Part shown: one piece after another, positions 7,513-16,710 of the stretch
Layout: each line of letters begins with the position of its first letter
Numbering within the stretch: the first letter of the stretch is position 1
Source of the DNA: Gemmobacter denitrificans
Lineage (GTDB): Bacteria; Pseudomonadota; Alphaproteobacteria; Rhodobacterales; Rhodobacteraceae
DNA: 64,000 bases
Assembly: GCF_036964905.1 (NCBI RefSeq)
Contig: NZ_JBALHR010000009.1
Coordinates: 62,001-126,000, forward strand
Reading direction: 5' to 3'
The notes under the pieces: generated by a model
Told to the model about the DNA's origin: nothing
Seen by the model: only the letters and a program-made list of their open reading frames with translations
The model's database searches: none
Translations under genes and position numbers: made by a program

Positions 7513-9540
7513 ATGGCCGGGCTTGTCGCGGGCGTGGATGTGGGCGGCACCTTCACCGATCTGGTGATCTTTGATCCGGCCACGGGTGGGGTGCGGCTGG
7601 CCAAGGTGCCGACCACGCTGGACAATCAGGCCTTTGGTGTCCTTGCGGGCTTTGAGGCTGCCGGGGCCGATCTGCGCGACGTGGCGCTGGTGGTGCATGG
7701 CACGACCACAACGACGAATGCAGTGCTGGAGCGCAACCTGTGCCGGACCGGGCTGATCACCACGGCAGGGTTTCGGGATGTGCTGGAACTGGGTCGGCGC
7801 ACCCGGCCGCAGGCCTATGGCATGACCGGGCGCTTTACCCCCGTCATCCCGCGCGATCTGCGGCTGGAGGTGCCCGAGCGGATGGATGCCCAGGGCCGTG
7901 TGATCACACCGCTGGATGAAACGGCGCTGCGCGATGCGGTGGCGCGGCTGATCGCGGCGGGTTGTGAATCGCTGGTGATCCATTTCCTGCACAGCTATGC
8001 CAACCCCGCGCATGAAGCCCGTGCCGCCGAAATTGCCCGCAGGCTCTGGCCCAACAGCCATGTGACGGCGGGGCATCAGATCCTGTCGGAATCGCGCGAA
8101 TATGAACGCGGGGTCACGGCGGCGGTGAATGCGGCAGTGCAGCCCTTGCTGGATCGTTATGTCAGCCGGTTGTCGGCGGAACTGGCCCATCGGGGCTATG
8201 GGGCCGATCTTCTGGTGATGAACGGCAATGGCGGCATGGTGCCCGCCGCACAGGTATCGCGCGAGGCGGTCAAGACCGTGATGTCCGGCCCGGCCTCGGG
8301 CGTGATTGCCGCCTGCTATACCGGGCGGGCTGCCGGGTTTCCCGATCTGGTGACCTATGACATGGGCGGCACCTCGACCGATGTGGCGATGATCCGCGAT
8401 GGCCGCGCGCCGGTGTCGAACGAGATCGAGGTCGAATATGCCATGCCCATCCATGTGCCGATGGTGGATGTGCGCACCGTGGGCGCAGGGGGCGGGTCGA
8501 TCGCGCGGGTCGATGCGGCGGGGATGCTGCGGGTGGGGCCGGACAGCGCAGGTGCTGCGCCCGGCCCGATCTGCTATGGTCGGGGCGGCACGCAGGTCAC
8601 CATTTCGGATGCCAATCTGATCCTGGGCCGTCTGCCGCCCGACAGGTTTGGCGCGGCGGCAGATGCGGCCCGCGCCGCGATGATTGAACAGATCGCGCAC
8701 CCCTTGGGCCTGACGCTGGAACAGGCGGCGGCGGCGGTGCTGCGCATTGCCAATACCCATATGGCCGGGGCGATCCGCATGGTTTCCATTTCCATGGGGG
8801 CCGATCCGCGCGATTTCGCGCTGTTTGCCTTTGGCGGGGCCGGGCCGCTGCATGCCGCCGATCTGGCGCGCGAGCTGGCCATTCCACGCGTGCTGATCCC
8901 GGCAAGGCCGGGCATCACCAATGCGCTTGGCTGCACGGTGGCCGATCTGCGCCACGATGAGGTGCGCACCGTCAACCGCCCGCTGGATGTGGTGGACATG
9001 GATAAGGTCCATGCCATCTGGCGCGGGCAAGAGGCCGAGGGCCGTGCCCGGATCGCCGCTGCCGGCCTGCCGCTTGACCATATCGAGGCCGAGTTTTCGG
9101 CGGATATGCAATTCATCGGCCAGACCCATCTGTTGCGCATTCCCCTGCCGGATGGCCGACCGGACCGCGCCGCGTTGCAGCAGCGGTTCGAGGCGGCCTA
9201 TCACGCCCGCTTTGGCGTGGCGTTGCCGCAGATCCGGGCCAATCTGGTGAACCTGAACTGTTCGGTCATCGGTCGCCGTCCGGGGCTTGATCTGGCCCGG
9301 CTGATCGATCCGGCCGGGCGCGGCAGTCTGGCCGATGCGCTGCAGGGGCACCGGCGCGTCTGGTTCGATCAGCCGGTTGATACCCCGGTCTATCGGCGCG
9401 AGACGCTGCCGCTGGATGCACGGATCGCGGGCCCGGCGATCATCGAACAGATGGATACGACCACGCTCTTGCCGCCCGGCGATCTGCTGCAGGGCGATGC
9501 GATGGGCAATCTGATCCTGACCATAGGGGGCGCGGCATGA
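7513..9540 (+). CDS. Hydantoinase/oxoprolinase A subunit (HyuA-type)
   Basis: The 675-residue protein has the family's N-terminal ATPase fold (AGVDVGGTFTDLVIFD, residues 4-19), a phosphate loop VVHGTTTTTNAVLER, and the second ATP-binding segment TYDMGGTSTDVAMI near residues 281-294. It then has GAGGGSIARVD and the Hydantoinase_A motif FGGAGPLHAADLARELAI near 438-455. These enzymes (N-methylhydantoinase, 5-oxoprolinase, caprolactamase, acetone/acetophenone carboxylase) couple ATP hydrolysis to activation of an amide or ketone. The substrate here is not decided by sequence; its place behind the importer makes a transported cyclic amide likely. It ends by overlapping the HyuB-type gene. Confidence 0.9.
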   Translation: MAGLVAGVDVGGTFTDLVIFDPATGGVRLAKVPTTLDNQAFGVLAGFEAAGADLRDVALVVHGTTTTTNAVLERNLCRTGLITTAGFRDVLELGRRTRPQAYGMTGRFTPVIPRDLRLEVPERMDAQGRVITPLDETALRDAVARLIAAGCESLVIHFLHSYANPAHEARAAEIARRLWPNSHVTAGHQILSESREYERGVTAAVNAAVQPLLDRYVSRLSAELAHRGYGADLLVMNGNGGMVPAAQVSREAVKTVMSGPASGVIAACYTGRAAGFPDLVTYDMGGTSTDVAMIRDGRAPVSNEIEVEYAMPIHVPMVDVRTVGAGGGSIARVDAAGMLRVGPDSAGAAPGPICYGRGGTQVTISDANLILGRLPPDRFGAAADAARAAMIEQIAHPLGLTLEQAAAAVLRIANTHMAGAIRMVSISMGADPRDFALFAFGGAGPLHAADLARELAIPRVLIPARPGITNALGCTVADLRHDEVRTVNRPLDVVDMDKVHAIWRGQEAEGRARIAAAGLPLDHIEAEFSADMQFIGQTHLLRIPLPDGRPDRAALQQRFEAAYHARFGVALPQIRANLVNLNCSVIGRRPGLDLARLIDPAGRGSLADALQGHRRVWFDQPVDTPVYRRETLPLDARIAGPAIIEQMDTTTLLPPGDLLQGDAMGNLILTIGGAA

Positions 9541-11225
9541 TCGATCCGGTCACATTGGCGGTGATTCAGGCGGGCCTGCAGCAGGTTTGCGATGAAATGG
9601 ACCTGACCTTTTCGCGCGCCGCCTTTTCGCCGGTGATCGCCGAGGCCGACGACCGGTCGGATGGCATCTATGCGGCAGGCGATGGCAGTCTGATTGCGCA
9701 AGGGTCGCGCGGATTGCCGGTCTTTGTGGGCACGATGCAGTTTTCCACCCGCCACCTGACCGAACGCATTGCCAATGGCGAAACGGCGGCCCCCGAACCG
9801 GGCGACATCTATATCGTGAACGATCCCTATCTGGGTGGCACGCATCTGATGGATGTGCGGTTCGTGCTGCCCTTTTACCGCGACGGCCGGCTGTGGTGCT
9901 GGCTGTCGAATACCGGGCATTGGCCCGATACTGGCGGGGCGGTGCCGGGGGGCTTTTCGGCCTCGGCCACGGCGGCCGAACAGGAAGGGCTGCGCCTGCC
10001 CCCGGTCAAGCTGTTCAAGCGCGGGCAGATGGATCGGGAAATCTGGCAGATCATCTGTTCCAACATCCGTGTCTCGGATCAGCGGATCGGGGATGTTCAG
10101 GCGCAGGCGGCGGCGCTGCGGATCGGGGCAGAACGCCTGGCGGCCTTGCTGGATCGCTATGGCGATGCCACAGTTGCGGATGCGATTGCCGAATTGCGGG
10201 CGCTGGCTGCACGGCAGATGCGCGCCAATATCGGTCTGATCCCCGATGGCCGCTATCAGGCCCGCGCGATGGTGGATAGCGACGGGGTGGTGAATGAACC
10301 GCTGATCATCGCATTGACGGTCACGAAGGCGGCGGGCGGGCTGTGCTTTGATTTCGCCGGGTCCAGCCCGCCCTGCCTTGGACCGATGAATTCGGTGCGC
10401 GCCACGACCTTTTCTTCGGTCTATCTGGCGATGCGGCATATCTTCCCCGATGTTCCGATCAGCGCCGGGGCGTTCGAGCCGCTACAGATCACAGGGATCG
10501 AAGGCACCTTTCTGGATGCCCATTACCCCCGCCCGGTATCGGGCTGCGCGGCAGAGGTCAGCCAGCGGATCGCGGAAGCCGTCTTTGCGGCGCTGGTGCA
10601 GGCCCTGCCGGATCGGGTGACTGCGGCGCCTGCGGGCACATCGGGCAATCTGTCGCTGGGCGGTCATGACCCGGAAAAGGGCCGCGATTATGTGATGTAT
10701 CAGATTTCGGGAGGCGGGTATGGCGGCAATGCCGATCATGACGGCCTGTCGAACGGCTGTTCCACCATCGGCATTTCCAAGGCCCCGCCGATCGAGATCA
10801 TGGAGCAGAACTTCCCCGTTCTCTATCGGCACTATGCCTTGCATGAAGGATCGGGCGGGGCGGGCAGGCAGCGGGGCGGATTTGGTCTGGATTACGAAAT
10901 CGAACTGCTGCGCGGCACGGCGCGGGCGTCTTTCGTCATGGACCATGGCCGCAGCGGGCCGCAAGGGGTGCTGGGCGGGCAGGATGGCGCGGTGAACCGG
11001 GTCGAGGTGGTGCAGGGCGGCACCGGCTTTACCCCGCCGCATCTGTCAAAAGCGCAGGACATTCCGCTGCAGCCGGGCGACAGGATCCGGGTGCGCACCC
11101 CCGGCGGCGGTGGCTATGGCCCACCACAAGACCGCGATCCGGCCTTGCTGGCCGAGGATGTGCGGCTGGGGCGGTATTCCCCGGAAGAAGGCGAACGCAA
11201 GTTCGGAATGGAAAAGGGCGGCTGA
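9537..11225 (+). CDS. Hydantoinase/oxoprolinase B subunit (HyuB-type)
   Basis: A 562-residue protein of the Hydantoinase_B family: it begins IDPVTLAVIQAGLQQVCDEM, has RAAFSPVIAEADDRSDGIYA, the metal-site-like DIYIVNDPYLGGTHLMDVRF segment near residues 89-108, a central GSSPPCLGPMNS stretch and the C-terminal RVRTPGGGGYGPPQDRD signature. It forms the catalytic complex with the HyuA subunit encoded just upstream (overlap ATGA). It is the last gene of the run; 24 bases later the convergent dapD gene ends, and no T-rich terminator is visible between them. Confidence 0.9.
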   Translation: MIDPVTLAVIQAGLQQVCDEMDLTFSRAAFSPVIAEADDRSDGIYAAGDGSLIAQGSRGLPVFVGTMQFSTRHLTERIANGETAAPEPGDIYIVNDPYLGGTHLMDVRFVLPFYRDGRLWCWLSNTGHWPDTGGAVPGGFSASATAAEQEGLRLPPVKLFKRGQMDREIWQIICSNIRVSDQRIGDVQAQAAALRIGAERLAALLDRYGDATVADAIAELRALAARQMRANIGLIPDGRYQARAMVDSDGVVNEPLIIALTVTKAAGGLCFDFAGSSPPCLGPMNSVRATTFSSVYLAMRHIFPDVPISAGAFEPLQITGIEGTFLDAHYPRPVSGCAAEVSQRIAEAVFAALVQALPDRVTAAPAGTSGNLSLGGHDPEKGRDYVMYQISGGGYGGNADHDGLSNGCSTIGISKAPPIEIMEQNFPVLYRHYALHEGSGGAGRQRGGFGLDYEIELLRGTARASFVMDHGRSGPQGVLGGQDGAVNRVEVVQGGTGFTPPHLSKAQDIPLQPGDRIRVRTPGGGGYGPPQDRDPALLAEDVRLGRYSPEEGERKFGMEKGG

Positions 11226-11249
11226 TGCCGCCCTGTCTGGCAGGCGCGA

Positions 11250-12074
11250 TCAGTCGCGCAGCAATTCGTTGATCGAGGTCTTCGACCGGGTCTGTGCATC
11301 GACCTTTTTCACGATCACCGCGCAATACAGGTTGATGCCGTTCTTCGACGGCATCGATCCCGCAACCACCACCGAACCGGCGGGCACTTCGCCATACATC
11401 ACCGCCCCGGTTTCGCGATCGACGATCTTGGTGGATTTGCCGATGAACACGCCCATGCCCAGCACCGACCCTTCACGGACGATGCAGCCTTCGACCACCT
11501 CGGAACGCGCACCGATAAAGCAGTTGTCTTCAATGATTGTGGGACCGGCCTGCATCGGTTCCAGCACGCCGCCAATGCCGACGCCGCCCGACAGGTGCAC
11601 ATTCTTGCCGATCTGTGCGCAAGACCCGACGGTGGCCCAGGTATCGACCATGGTGCCTTCATCGACAAAGGCCCCCAGGTTCACAAAGCTGGGCATCAGC
11701 ACCACGCCCTTGGCGATATGAGCCGATTTGCGCACGATGCAGTTCGGCACGGCACGAAAGCCCGCGGCGCGGAACTCGGCCTCGCCCCAGCCGTGGAACT
11801 TGCTGTCCACCTTGTCCCACCAGCTACCACCCTGCGGGCCGCCCGATTGCAGGCCCATGTCCTGCAGGCGGAAGCCCAGCAGCACGGCCTTCTTGGCCCA
11901 TTGGTTCACATGCCAATCGGCACCGCGCTTTTCGGCCACGCGCAGGGTGCCTGCGCCCAGGGCCTCCAGCGTCGCCTCAACTGCGTCGCGTGCCTCGCCC
12001 TTGGTGGCGGGGGTGATGCTGTCGCGGGCCTCCCATGCGGTTTCGATGGCGGATTCGAGTGCGGCATGGCTCAT
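11250..12074 (-). CDS. dapD: 2,3,4,5-tetrahydropyridine-2,6-dicarboxylate N-succinyltransferase
   Basis: DapD transfers succinyl from succinyl-CoA to tetrahydrodipicolinate in the succinylase branch of lysine and diaminopimelate synthesis. The 274-residue product has the family length, an N-terminal helical domain (SAIETAWEARDSI), a left-handed beta helix of hexapeptide repeats including MPSFVNLGAFVDEGTMVDTW and CAQIGKNVHLSGGVGIGGVL, and the ENCFIGARSEVVEGC-like segment (here DNCFIGARSEVVEGC). It is transcribed alone, convergent with the HyuB gene and divergent from the protease gene. dapE of the same pathway lies 33 kb away on the same strand. Confidence 0.97.
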   Translation of the reverse strand: MSHAALESAIETAWEARDSITPATKGEARDAVEATLEALGAGTLRVAEKRGADWHVNQWAKKAVLLGFRLQDMGLQSGGPQGGSWWDKVDSKFHGWGEAEFRAAGFRAVPNCIVRKSAHIAKGVVLMPSFVNLGAFVDEGTMVDTWATVGSCAQIGKNVHLSGGVGIGGVLEPMQAGPTIIEDNCFIGARSEVVEGCIVREGSVLGMGVFIGKSTKIVDRETGAVMYGEVPAGSVVVAGSMPSKNGINLYCAVIVKKVDAQTRSKTSINELLRD

Positions 12075-12199
12075 GGTCTGTCCCCCGGAATGGCGTGTCG
12101 CGCCCTGCTATAGCTGCCGCCGGGGCAGGGCGCAATCTTTCGGGCTGGACATCGCGGTTTGAGTGTACAGATTTGCACCAGACACTTATGAGGTGAATC

Positions 12200-13735
12200 A
12201 TGTGCTGGGCCTGCCTGCAACCTGACCATCTGGACCTGCCGCGCAGCGGTGGAGCAACCATTGCCGCCGCAGGCAGCACGGTGCGCGATGAAACTGCGCT
12301 GCTGGCGGTGCTGGAAAACCCGACGAACAGCTGGGCCGCGTTTGCGGATCAGGGCGCGCAGCCGGTGATCGTCAGCTACAGCTTTGCCGAAGGCGATACT
12401 CTGCCAGACCCGGCCGACGATCCCTATGGCGTGGACAGCACCTTCAGCTTTTCCACAGCACAGCGCGAGAATTTCCGTCTGGTGCTGGCCGAGGCGTCAA
12501 AGATGGCAGGCGTGGTCTTTGTCGAAACCACCGGCACGGCCATGGTCAATGTCTATGGCACGCTGGGCAGTTCCTGGGGCGGTTGGGCCAATTATGCCTG
12601 GAGCAGCGAATGGACCACCGGACAAGGCAGGCTGACCATCGATGCCAATGACAGTTTCGCGCCGGGCAGTGCCAGCTTTCAGATATTGCTGCACGAATTG
12701 GGCCATGCGCTTGGCCTGAAGCACCCGCATGAAGGCGATATCCGGCTGGCCTCTGATGTTGATCGGCCGGAACAGACCGTGATGTCTTATGAATGGACAA
12801 ACATCGTGCGGAAGTTCGGTCCGCTGGATGTGGCGGCGCTGACCACGCTTTATGGTGGCCCGGTTGACACCACCGGCTGGAAGATGCGGATCAGCGAAAC
12901 CGCCTTTACCCTGACCGGCAGCGCGCGTGGCGAAACCCTGATGGGGATTGACCGCAGCAGCCGGATTGAAGGTGCTGGCGGCGCCGATACCCTGTTTGGC
13001 CGCGAATATGATGATCGACTGTCGGGCGGCAAGGGCGATGATGTGCTGCGTGGCGGGCATGGCATCGATACCCTCTTGGGCGGTGCCGGGAATGACCGGC
13101 TTGATCTGGGGGGCGATCAGGATTGGCCCGGTTTCGAAGATGAACCCGAACTGGCCCGGGGCGGTTCTGGCAATGACACCCTGACCGGTTCAAACCGCGA
13201 AGTGCGGCTGTCGGGGGATGCCGGAAATGACCGGCTGACAGGGGGCAGTGCCTACGACACGCTTGCCGGTGGCGCAGGCGATGACACGCTGACGGGTGGT
13301 ACTGGTAATGACGTGATGTCGGGGGGGACGGGGCGGGATGTCCTGCAAGGCGGCGACGGTTTCGATACCCTGACGGGTGGCGCGGGTGACCGGCTGGTCG
13401 GAGGTTACGGGCAGGATACCCTGCGTCTGTTCGATGCGGGTGGCGCGCGCGTGACCGGCGGCCAATACGAGGCCGACGAGTTCCATTTCCATCGCGGTGC
13501 CGATCCGGGCAAGACGGCTGTGGTGCTGACGGATTTCGAGGTCGGGCTCGACCGTATCGTGCTGCATTACAACATCACGCCATCGCGCCTGCCCGATATC
13601 GACATCCATTCCCGCAATGGCGGGGCGGACAGTCTGGTGCTGATCGACAGGCCCGGTGGCGATCCGGCCTTCCGTATCCTGTTCAAGGGGGTTGCGCCCG
13701 AGGATATCCTCATGTCTGACTTCCTGCTGGGCTGA
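12200..13735 (+). CDS. Serralysin-like M10 metalloprotease with RTX repeats
   Basis: A 511-residue secreted zinc protease. The metzincin zinc site HELGHALGLKH is at residues 165-175 (H165, E166, H169, H175) and the Met-turn TVMSYE at about 193-198. From about residue 265 to 410 there are RTX-type calcium-binding nonapeptides (GGAGNDRLDL, GGAGDDTLTG, GGTGNDVMSG), followed by a C-terminal export domain ending in DFLLG. No Sec signal is present, which fits type I secretion. It starts MCWAC; I recall a similar N-terminal MCxxC in other rhodobacterial M10 proteins. No type I ABC exporter is encoded in the window, so export must be supplied from elsewhere. An AGGTGA-type RBS precedes ATG 12200. Confidence 0.9.
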   Translation: MCWACLQPDHLDLPRSGGATIAAAGSTVRDETALLAVLENPTNSWAAFADQGAQPVIVSYSFAEGDTLPDPADDPYGVDSTFSFSTAQRENFRLVLAEASKMAGVVFVETTGTAMVNVYGTLGSSWGGWANYAWSSEWTTGQGRLTIDANDSFAPGSASFQILLHELGHALGLKHPHEGDIRLASDVDRPEQTVMSYEWTNIVRKFGPLDVAALTTLYGGPVDTTGWKMRISETAFTLTGSARGETLMGIDRSSRIEGAGGADTLFGREYDDRLSGGKGDDVLRGGHGIDTLLGGAGNDRLDLGGDQDWPGFEDEPELARGGSGNDTLTGSNREVRLSGDAGNDRLTGGSAYDTLAGGAGDDTLTGGTGNDVMSGGTGRDVLQGGDGFDTLTGGAGDRLVGGYGQDTLRLFDAGGARVTGGQYEADEFHFHRGADPGKTAVVLTDFEVGLDRIVLHYNITPSRLPDIDIHSRNGGADSLVLIDRPGGDPAFRILFKGVAPEDILMSDFLLG

Positions 13736-13760
13736 GGCCCGGCAGAACAGGACCACGCCG

Positions 13761-14585
13761 ATGACCGACGATACCCGCAGCCACCCGTTCCGCGACAGTT
13801 CGCAGGATCTGGAGGCCACGCACCGCATTCCCGACACGCCGCAGACGCGGGCGCCGGCCTATCGGCTGGCCTTTGCCGATCCCGATTTCCTGATGCGGGA
13901 GGAACTGCGCCCGGTGCGGCTGCAGCTGGAACTGCTGAAACCGCAGATGATCCTGGACGAGCGCGGCATCCAGTCCACCGTCGTGCTGTTCGGCGGCGCG
14001 CGCATCCCCCGCCCGGAAGAGGCCGACAAGGCCCGGACCCCGGCCCTGGCCGGTCTGGCGCATTTCTACGATGAGGCGCGGCGCTTTGCCCGGCTGATGA
14101 CCGAACGCAGCATGGAAACCTATGGCCGCGAGAATGTCATCGTGACCGGCGGCGGCCCGGGGGTGATGGAGGCAGGCAATCGCGGCGCCCATGAGGCGGG
14201 TGGCCAATCCATCGGGCTGAACATCGTGCTGCCGCATGAACAGGCACCGAATGCCTATGTGACGCCGGACCTTTCGTTCAATTTTCACTATTTCGCGCTG
14301 CGCAAGATGCATTTCCTGATGCGGGCGCGGGCGGTCTGCATCTTTCCCGGCGGCTTTGGCACGCTGGATGAAATGTTCGAAACGCTGACCCTGATCCAGA
14401 CCCGGCGGATGAAGCGCATCCCGTTCCTTCTGTTCGGGCGGGCCTTCTGGGATGGGGTCATCAACTGGCAGGCGCTGGCCGATGCGGGCACCATCAGCCC
14501 CGAAGACCTGACACTGTTCCAATATGTCGAAACGGCGGAAGAGGCCGTGGCGGCGATTGATGCCTTTGGCGACCCCTGCGCCTGA
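13761..14585 (+). CDS. LOG family nucleotide 5'-monophosphate nucleosidase (TIGR00730-like)
   Basis: The 274-residue product contains the lysine-decarboxylase-like LOG motif PGGFGTLDEMFE near residues 196-207 and the companion GGGPGVMEAGNRGAHEAGG near 132-150. Family members cleave the N-glycosidic bond of nucleoside monophosphates (cytokinin-activating LOG or PpnN-like housekeeping enzymes). The product is longer than plant LOGs because of an N-terminal extension, as in many alphaproteobacterial members. ATG 13761 is chosen over upstream in-frame starts because those lie inside the protease gene. It converges on the YcaQ-type gene, and the two stop codons abut. Confidence 0.88.
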   Translation: MTDDTRSHPFRDSSQDLEATHRIPDTPQTRAPAYRLAFADPDFLMREELRPVRLQLELLKPQMILDERGIQSTVVLFGGARIPRPEEADKARTPALAGLAHFYDEARRFARLMTERSMETYGRENVIVTGGGPGVMEAGNRGAHEAGGQSIGLNIVLPHEQAPNAYVTPDLSFNFHYFALRKMHFLMRARAVCIFPGGFGTLDEMFETLTLIQTRRMKRIPFLLFGRAFWDGVINWQALADAGTISPEDLTLFQYVETAEEAVAAIDAFGDPCA

Positions 14586-15785
14586 TCAGGCCAGGGTGTC
14601 GCGCTGCCAGCCGGGCAGAAAGTCCAGCCGCGCCACACCGGCAAAGCGCGCCATGCGCGCCAGTTCCGCATCCAGCTTTGCCATCCGCGCCTTGGTCAGG
14701 CGCTGGCCAGGCTCGGGCCAGAAGCCGCGGATGCGCAGCACATCTTCATCGCGATGCGTCTTGGTGTCGATCCGGCCGATGATGCGGTCGCCCTCCAGCA
14801 CCGGAAAGACGTAATAGCCATAGCGCCGCTGCGCTTCGGGCACGAACACCTCGATCCGGTAATGAAAACCGAACAGACGTTCGGCCCGTTTGCGGTCGCG
14901 CAAGGCTGGATCGAAAGGGGACAGGATGCGCAGGCGCGGGCAGACCTGTGGCTGCTGATCCGGCGTGTCGGGGCGGCAGACATGCTTGCGCAGGCTGCCA
15001 TCGGCACCCTGCACCATCACCTCGATCAATTGGCCGGTCTGCAGACCGGCGTTGACCCAGTCGCGCGCCTCGTCGGGGGTGACGCCCGCCCAGTAGGCGG
15101 CAATTTCGCCCGATGTGGCAAAGCCCAGCCGGTCCAGTGCGGCGCTGCACAGGGCATCGCAGCTTTCCTCTTCCTCGGGCGCGGCGGCGCGCAGCGTTTC
15201 GGGGATCACCCTTTCGGTCAGGTCATAGACCTTGCGGAAACCTTCGCGCCGGGTGATCGACAGATCGCCCGCGCGCCACAGAAACTCCAGTGCGGCCTTT
15301 GACGGGTGCCAATCCCACCAGCCGCCTGACGACCGCGCCTCATCTTCGCCCACCTCGGCCGAGGTGACTGGGCCATGATCGGCGATGCGTTGCAGCACCG
15401 CGTCGAACTTGTGGTGAAACCCGTCGGGCTGCCAGCCGGTCCAACGCTGCACCAGCCGCGCCCGATCCCGCGCAAAGCGGTGCCGCCAATGCGGAAACAG
15501 CGCCATCGGCAGGATCGAGGCGTCATGCGTCCAGTGTTCCCACAGCGCCCGCCCGGCCAGCAGGCGATCAAGCGCCTGTGGCTGATAGCTTTGCCGCCGC
15601 GCCAGCAGGATCATGTGATGGGCGCGGGCGACCGTGTTGATGCTGTCCACCTGGACAAAGCCGATCCGGTCGATCAACGCGGCAAGGGCCGGGCCGCTGG
15701 CCGGGCCGGTTGGCGGTTCGGCCAGCGCATGACGATCCAGAAAGATCGCACGGGCCTGGGCATTGGGCAAAAGAACAGGGGCCAT
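14586..15785 (-). CDS. YcaQ/AlkX-family winged-helix DNA glycosylase
   Basis: This 399-residue protein has the HTH_42/YcaQ signatures GFVQVDSINTVARAHHMILL near residues 41-60 and ALWEHWTHDASILPMALFPH near 79-98, with the later FPVLEGDRIIGRIDTKTHRD segment of the family's C-terminal wing. E. coli YcaQ unhooks DNA interstrand crosslinks and excises alkylated bases, so a similar repair role is likely. The gene stands alone. Its stop directly abuts that of the LOG gene, and it diverges from fabI across a 149-base gap. Confidence 0.85.
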   Translation of the reverse strand: MAPVLLPNAQARAIFLDRHALAEPPTGPASGPALAALIDRIGFVQVDSINTVARAHHMILLARRQSYQPQALDRLLAGRALWEHWTHDASILPMALFPHWRHRFARDRARLVQRWTGWQPDGFHHKFDAVLQRIADHGPVTSAEVGEDEARSSGGWWDWHPSKAALEFLWRAGDLSITRREGFRKVYDLTERVIPETLRAAAPEEEESCDALCSAALDRLGFATSGEIAAYWAGVTPDEARDWVNAGLQTGQLIEVMVQGADGSLRKHVCRPDTPDQQPQVCPRLRILSPFDPALRDRKRAERLFGFHYRIEVFVPEAQRRYGYYVFPVLEGDRIIGRIDTKTHRDEDVLRIRGFWPEPGQRLTKARMAKLDAELARMARFAGVARLDFLPGWQRDTLA

Positions 15786-15861
15786 GGGCGGCAGGATGGC
15801 CGCCTTCGCCCATAACCGTCAATGCCATTCCGCGACGTTCGACCGCGGGTGGGCCGTAAAA

Positions 15862-15890
15862 CTGTCATGCGACTGCCAAGCGGCTGAAAT
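15862..15890 (+). promoter_or_regulatory. PhoB-box-like array of three 11-bp-spaced repeats
   Basis: Three 7-mers stand at exact 11-base spacing: CTGTCAT (15862-15868), CTGCCAA (15873-15879) and CTGAAAT (15884-15890). The first is identical to the consensus Pho-box half-site CTGTCAT, and the others match it at five of seven positions. The array ends 44 bases before the fabI start and so could overlap a promoter -35 region. PhoB control of a pta-ackA-fabI operon is reported from Sinorhizobium meliloti, to my recollection, which makes this assignment more credible than sequence alone would. Confidence 0.6.
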
Positions 15891-15934
15891 GAATCCGGCG
15901 CAGGGTGTGCGGGAATCGATGATGGGGATGAACC

Positions 15935-16699
15935 GTGTTTTCCTTGCAGGGACAAAAGGCGCTGATCGTCGGGATCGCAAATGAACATTCCATCGCCTGG
16001 GGCTGCGCGCAGGCCCTGAAGGCGCAGGGAGCTGAACTTGCGGTCACATGGTTGAATGACAAGGCCGAACCCCATGTCCGCCCGCTGGCGGAACGGCTTG
16101 GCGCCGAAATCATGCTGCCGCTGGATGTGAGCCAGCCCGGCCAGCTGGAAAAGGTGTTTTCCGAAATCGCGGCGCGGTGGGGCCGGCTGGATACGCTGGT
16201 GCATTCCATCGCCTTTGCGCCGAAGGCCGATCTGCATGGCCGGGTGGTGGATTGCTCGCCCGATGGCTTTGCGCTGTCGATGGACATTTCGGTCCATTCC
16301 TTCCTGCGCATGATCCGTCTGGCCGAACCGCTGATGGACGAGGGGGGCTGCTGCATGGCGGTCAGCTTCTTCGGTTCGTCGCGCGTTGTGCGGCATTACA
16401 ACATGATGGGCCCGGTGAAGGCTGCGCTGGAAAGTGCAGTCCGCTATGCCGCCGCAGAGCTGGGGGAAAAGGGCATCCGTGTGCATGCCCTGTCGCCCGG
16501 GCCGCTGAAGACCCGTGCCGCCAGCGGCATTGATCACTTTGACGAGTTGCTGGAGGCGGCCTCGGAACGGGCGCCGACCCACCAGTTGGCCAGCATCGAG
16601 GATGTGGGGGCGATGGCCGCCTTCCTGGCCTCAGCTGCCGCCCGCAACCTGACCGGCGGTGTCCATGACATCGACGGCGGTTTTTCGATCACAGCCTGA
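15935..16699 (+). CDS. fabI: Enoyl-ACP reductase FabI-like protein
   Basis: The 254-residue SDR is of FabI type: it starts LQGQKALIVGIANEHSIAWG, has SIAFAPK near residues 91-97, and an active-site Y155-x6-K162 (YNMMGPVK), the FabI spacing. The second tyrosine of E. coli FabI (Y146, in SYLG) is Phe here (SFFG). The start is GTG 15935, preceded by GGGGAT. In fatty acid synthesis FabI reduces enoyl-ACP with NAD(P)H. As first gene of an operon with DUF3141, MaoC-PTA and ackA it may be a second, specialised copy like S. meliloti FabI2. A Pho-box-like array lies upstream. Confidence 0.88.
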   Translation: MFSLQGQKALIVGIANEHSIAWGCAQALKAQGAELAVTWLNDKAEPHVRPLAERLGAEIMLPLDVSQPGQLEKVFSEIAARWGRLDTLVHSIAFAPKADLHGRVVDCSPDGFALSMDISVHSFLRMIRLAEPLMDEGGCCMAVSFFGSSRVVRHYNMMGPVKAALESAVRYAAAELGEKGIRVHALSPGPLKTRAASGIDHFDELLEAASERAPTHQLASIEDVGAMAAFLASAAARNLTGGVHDIDGGFSITA

Positions 16700-16710
16700 C
16701 GGGGGTTCCC

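Noticed and set aside
6721..9351. 876-codon open frame on the minus strand across the LivF and HyuA genes
   Set aside because: Its translation is rich in His, Arg, Gly and Pro, with no domain. The plus strand holds clear ABC and hydantoinase motifs. It is a codon-bias shadow of GC-rich coding DNA.
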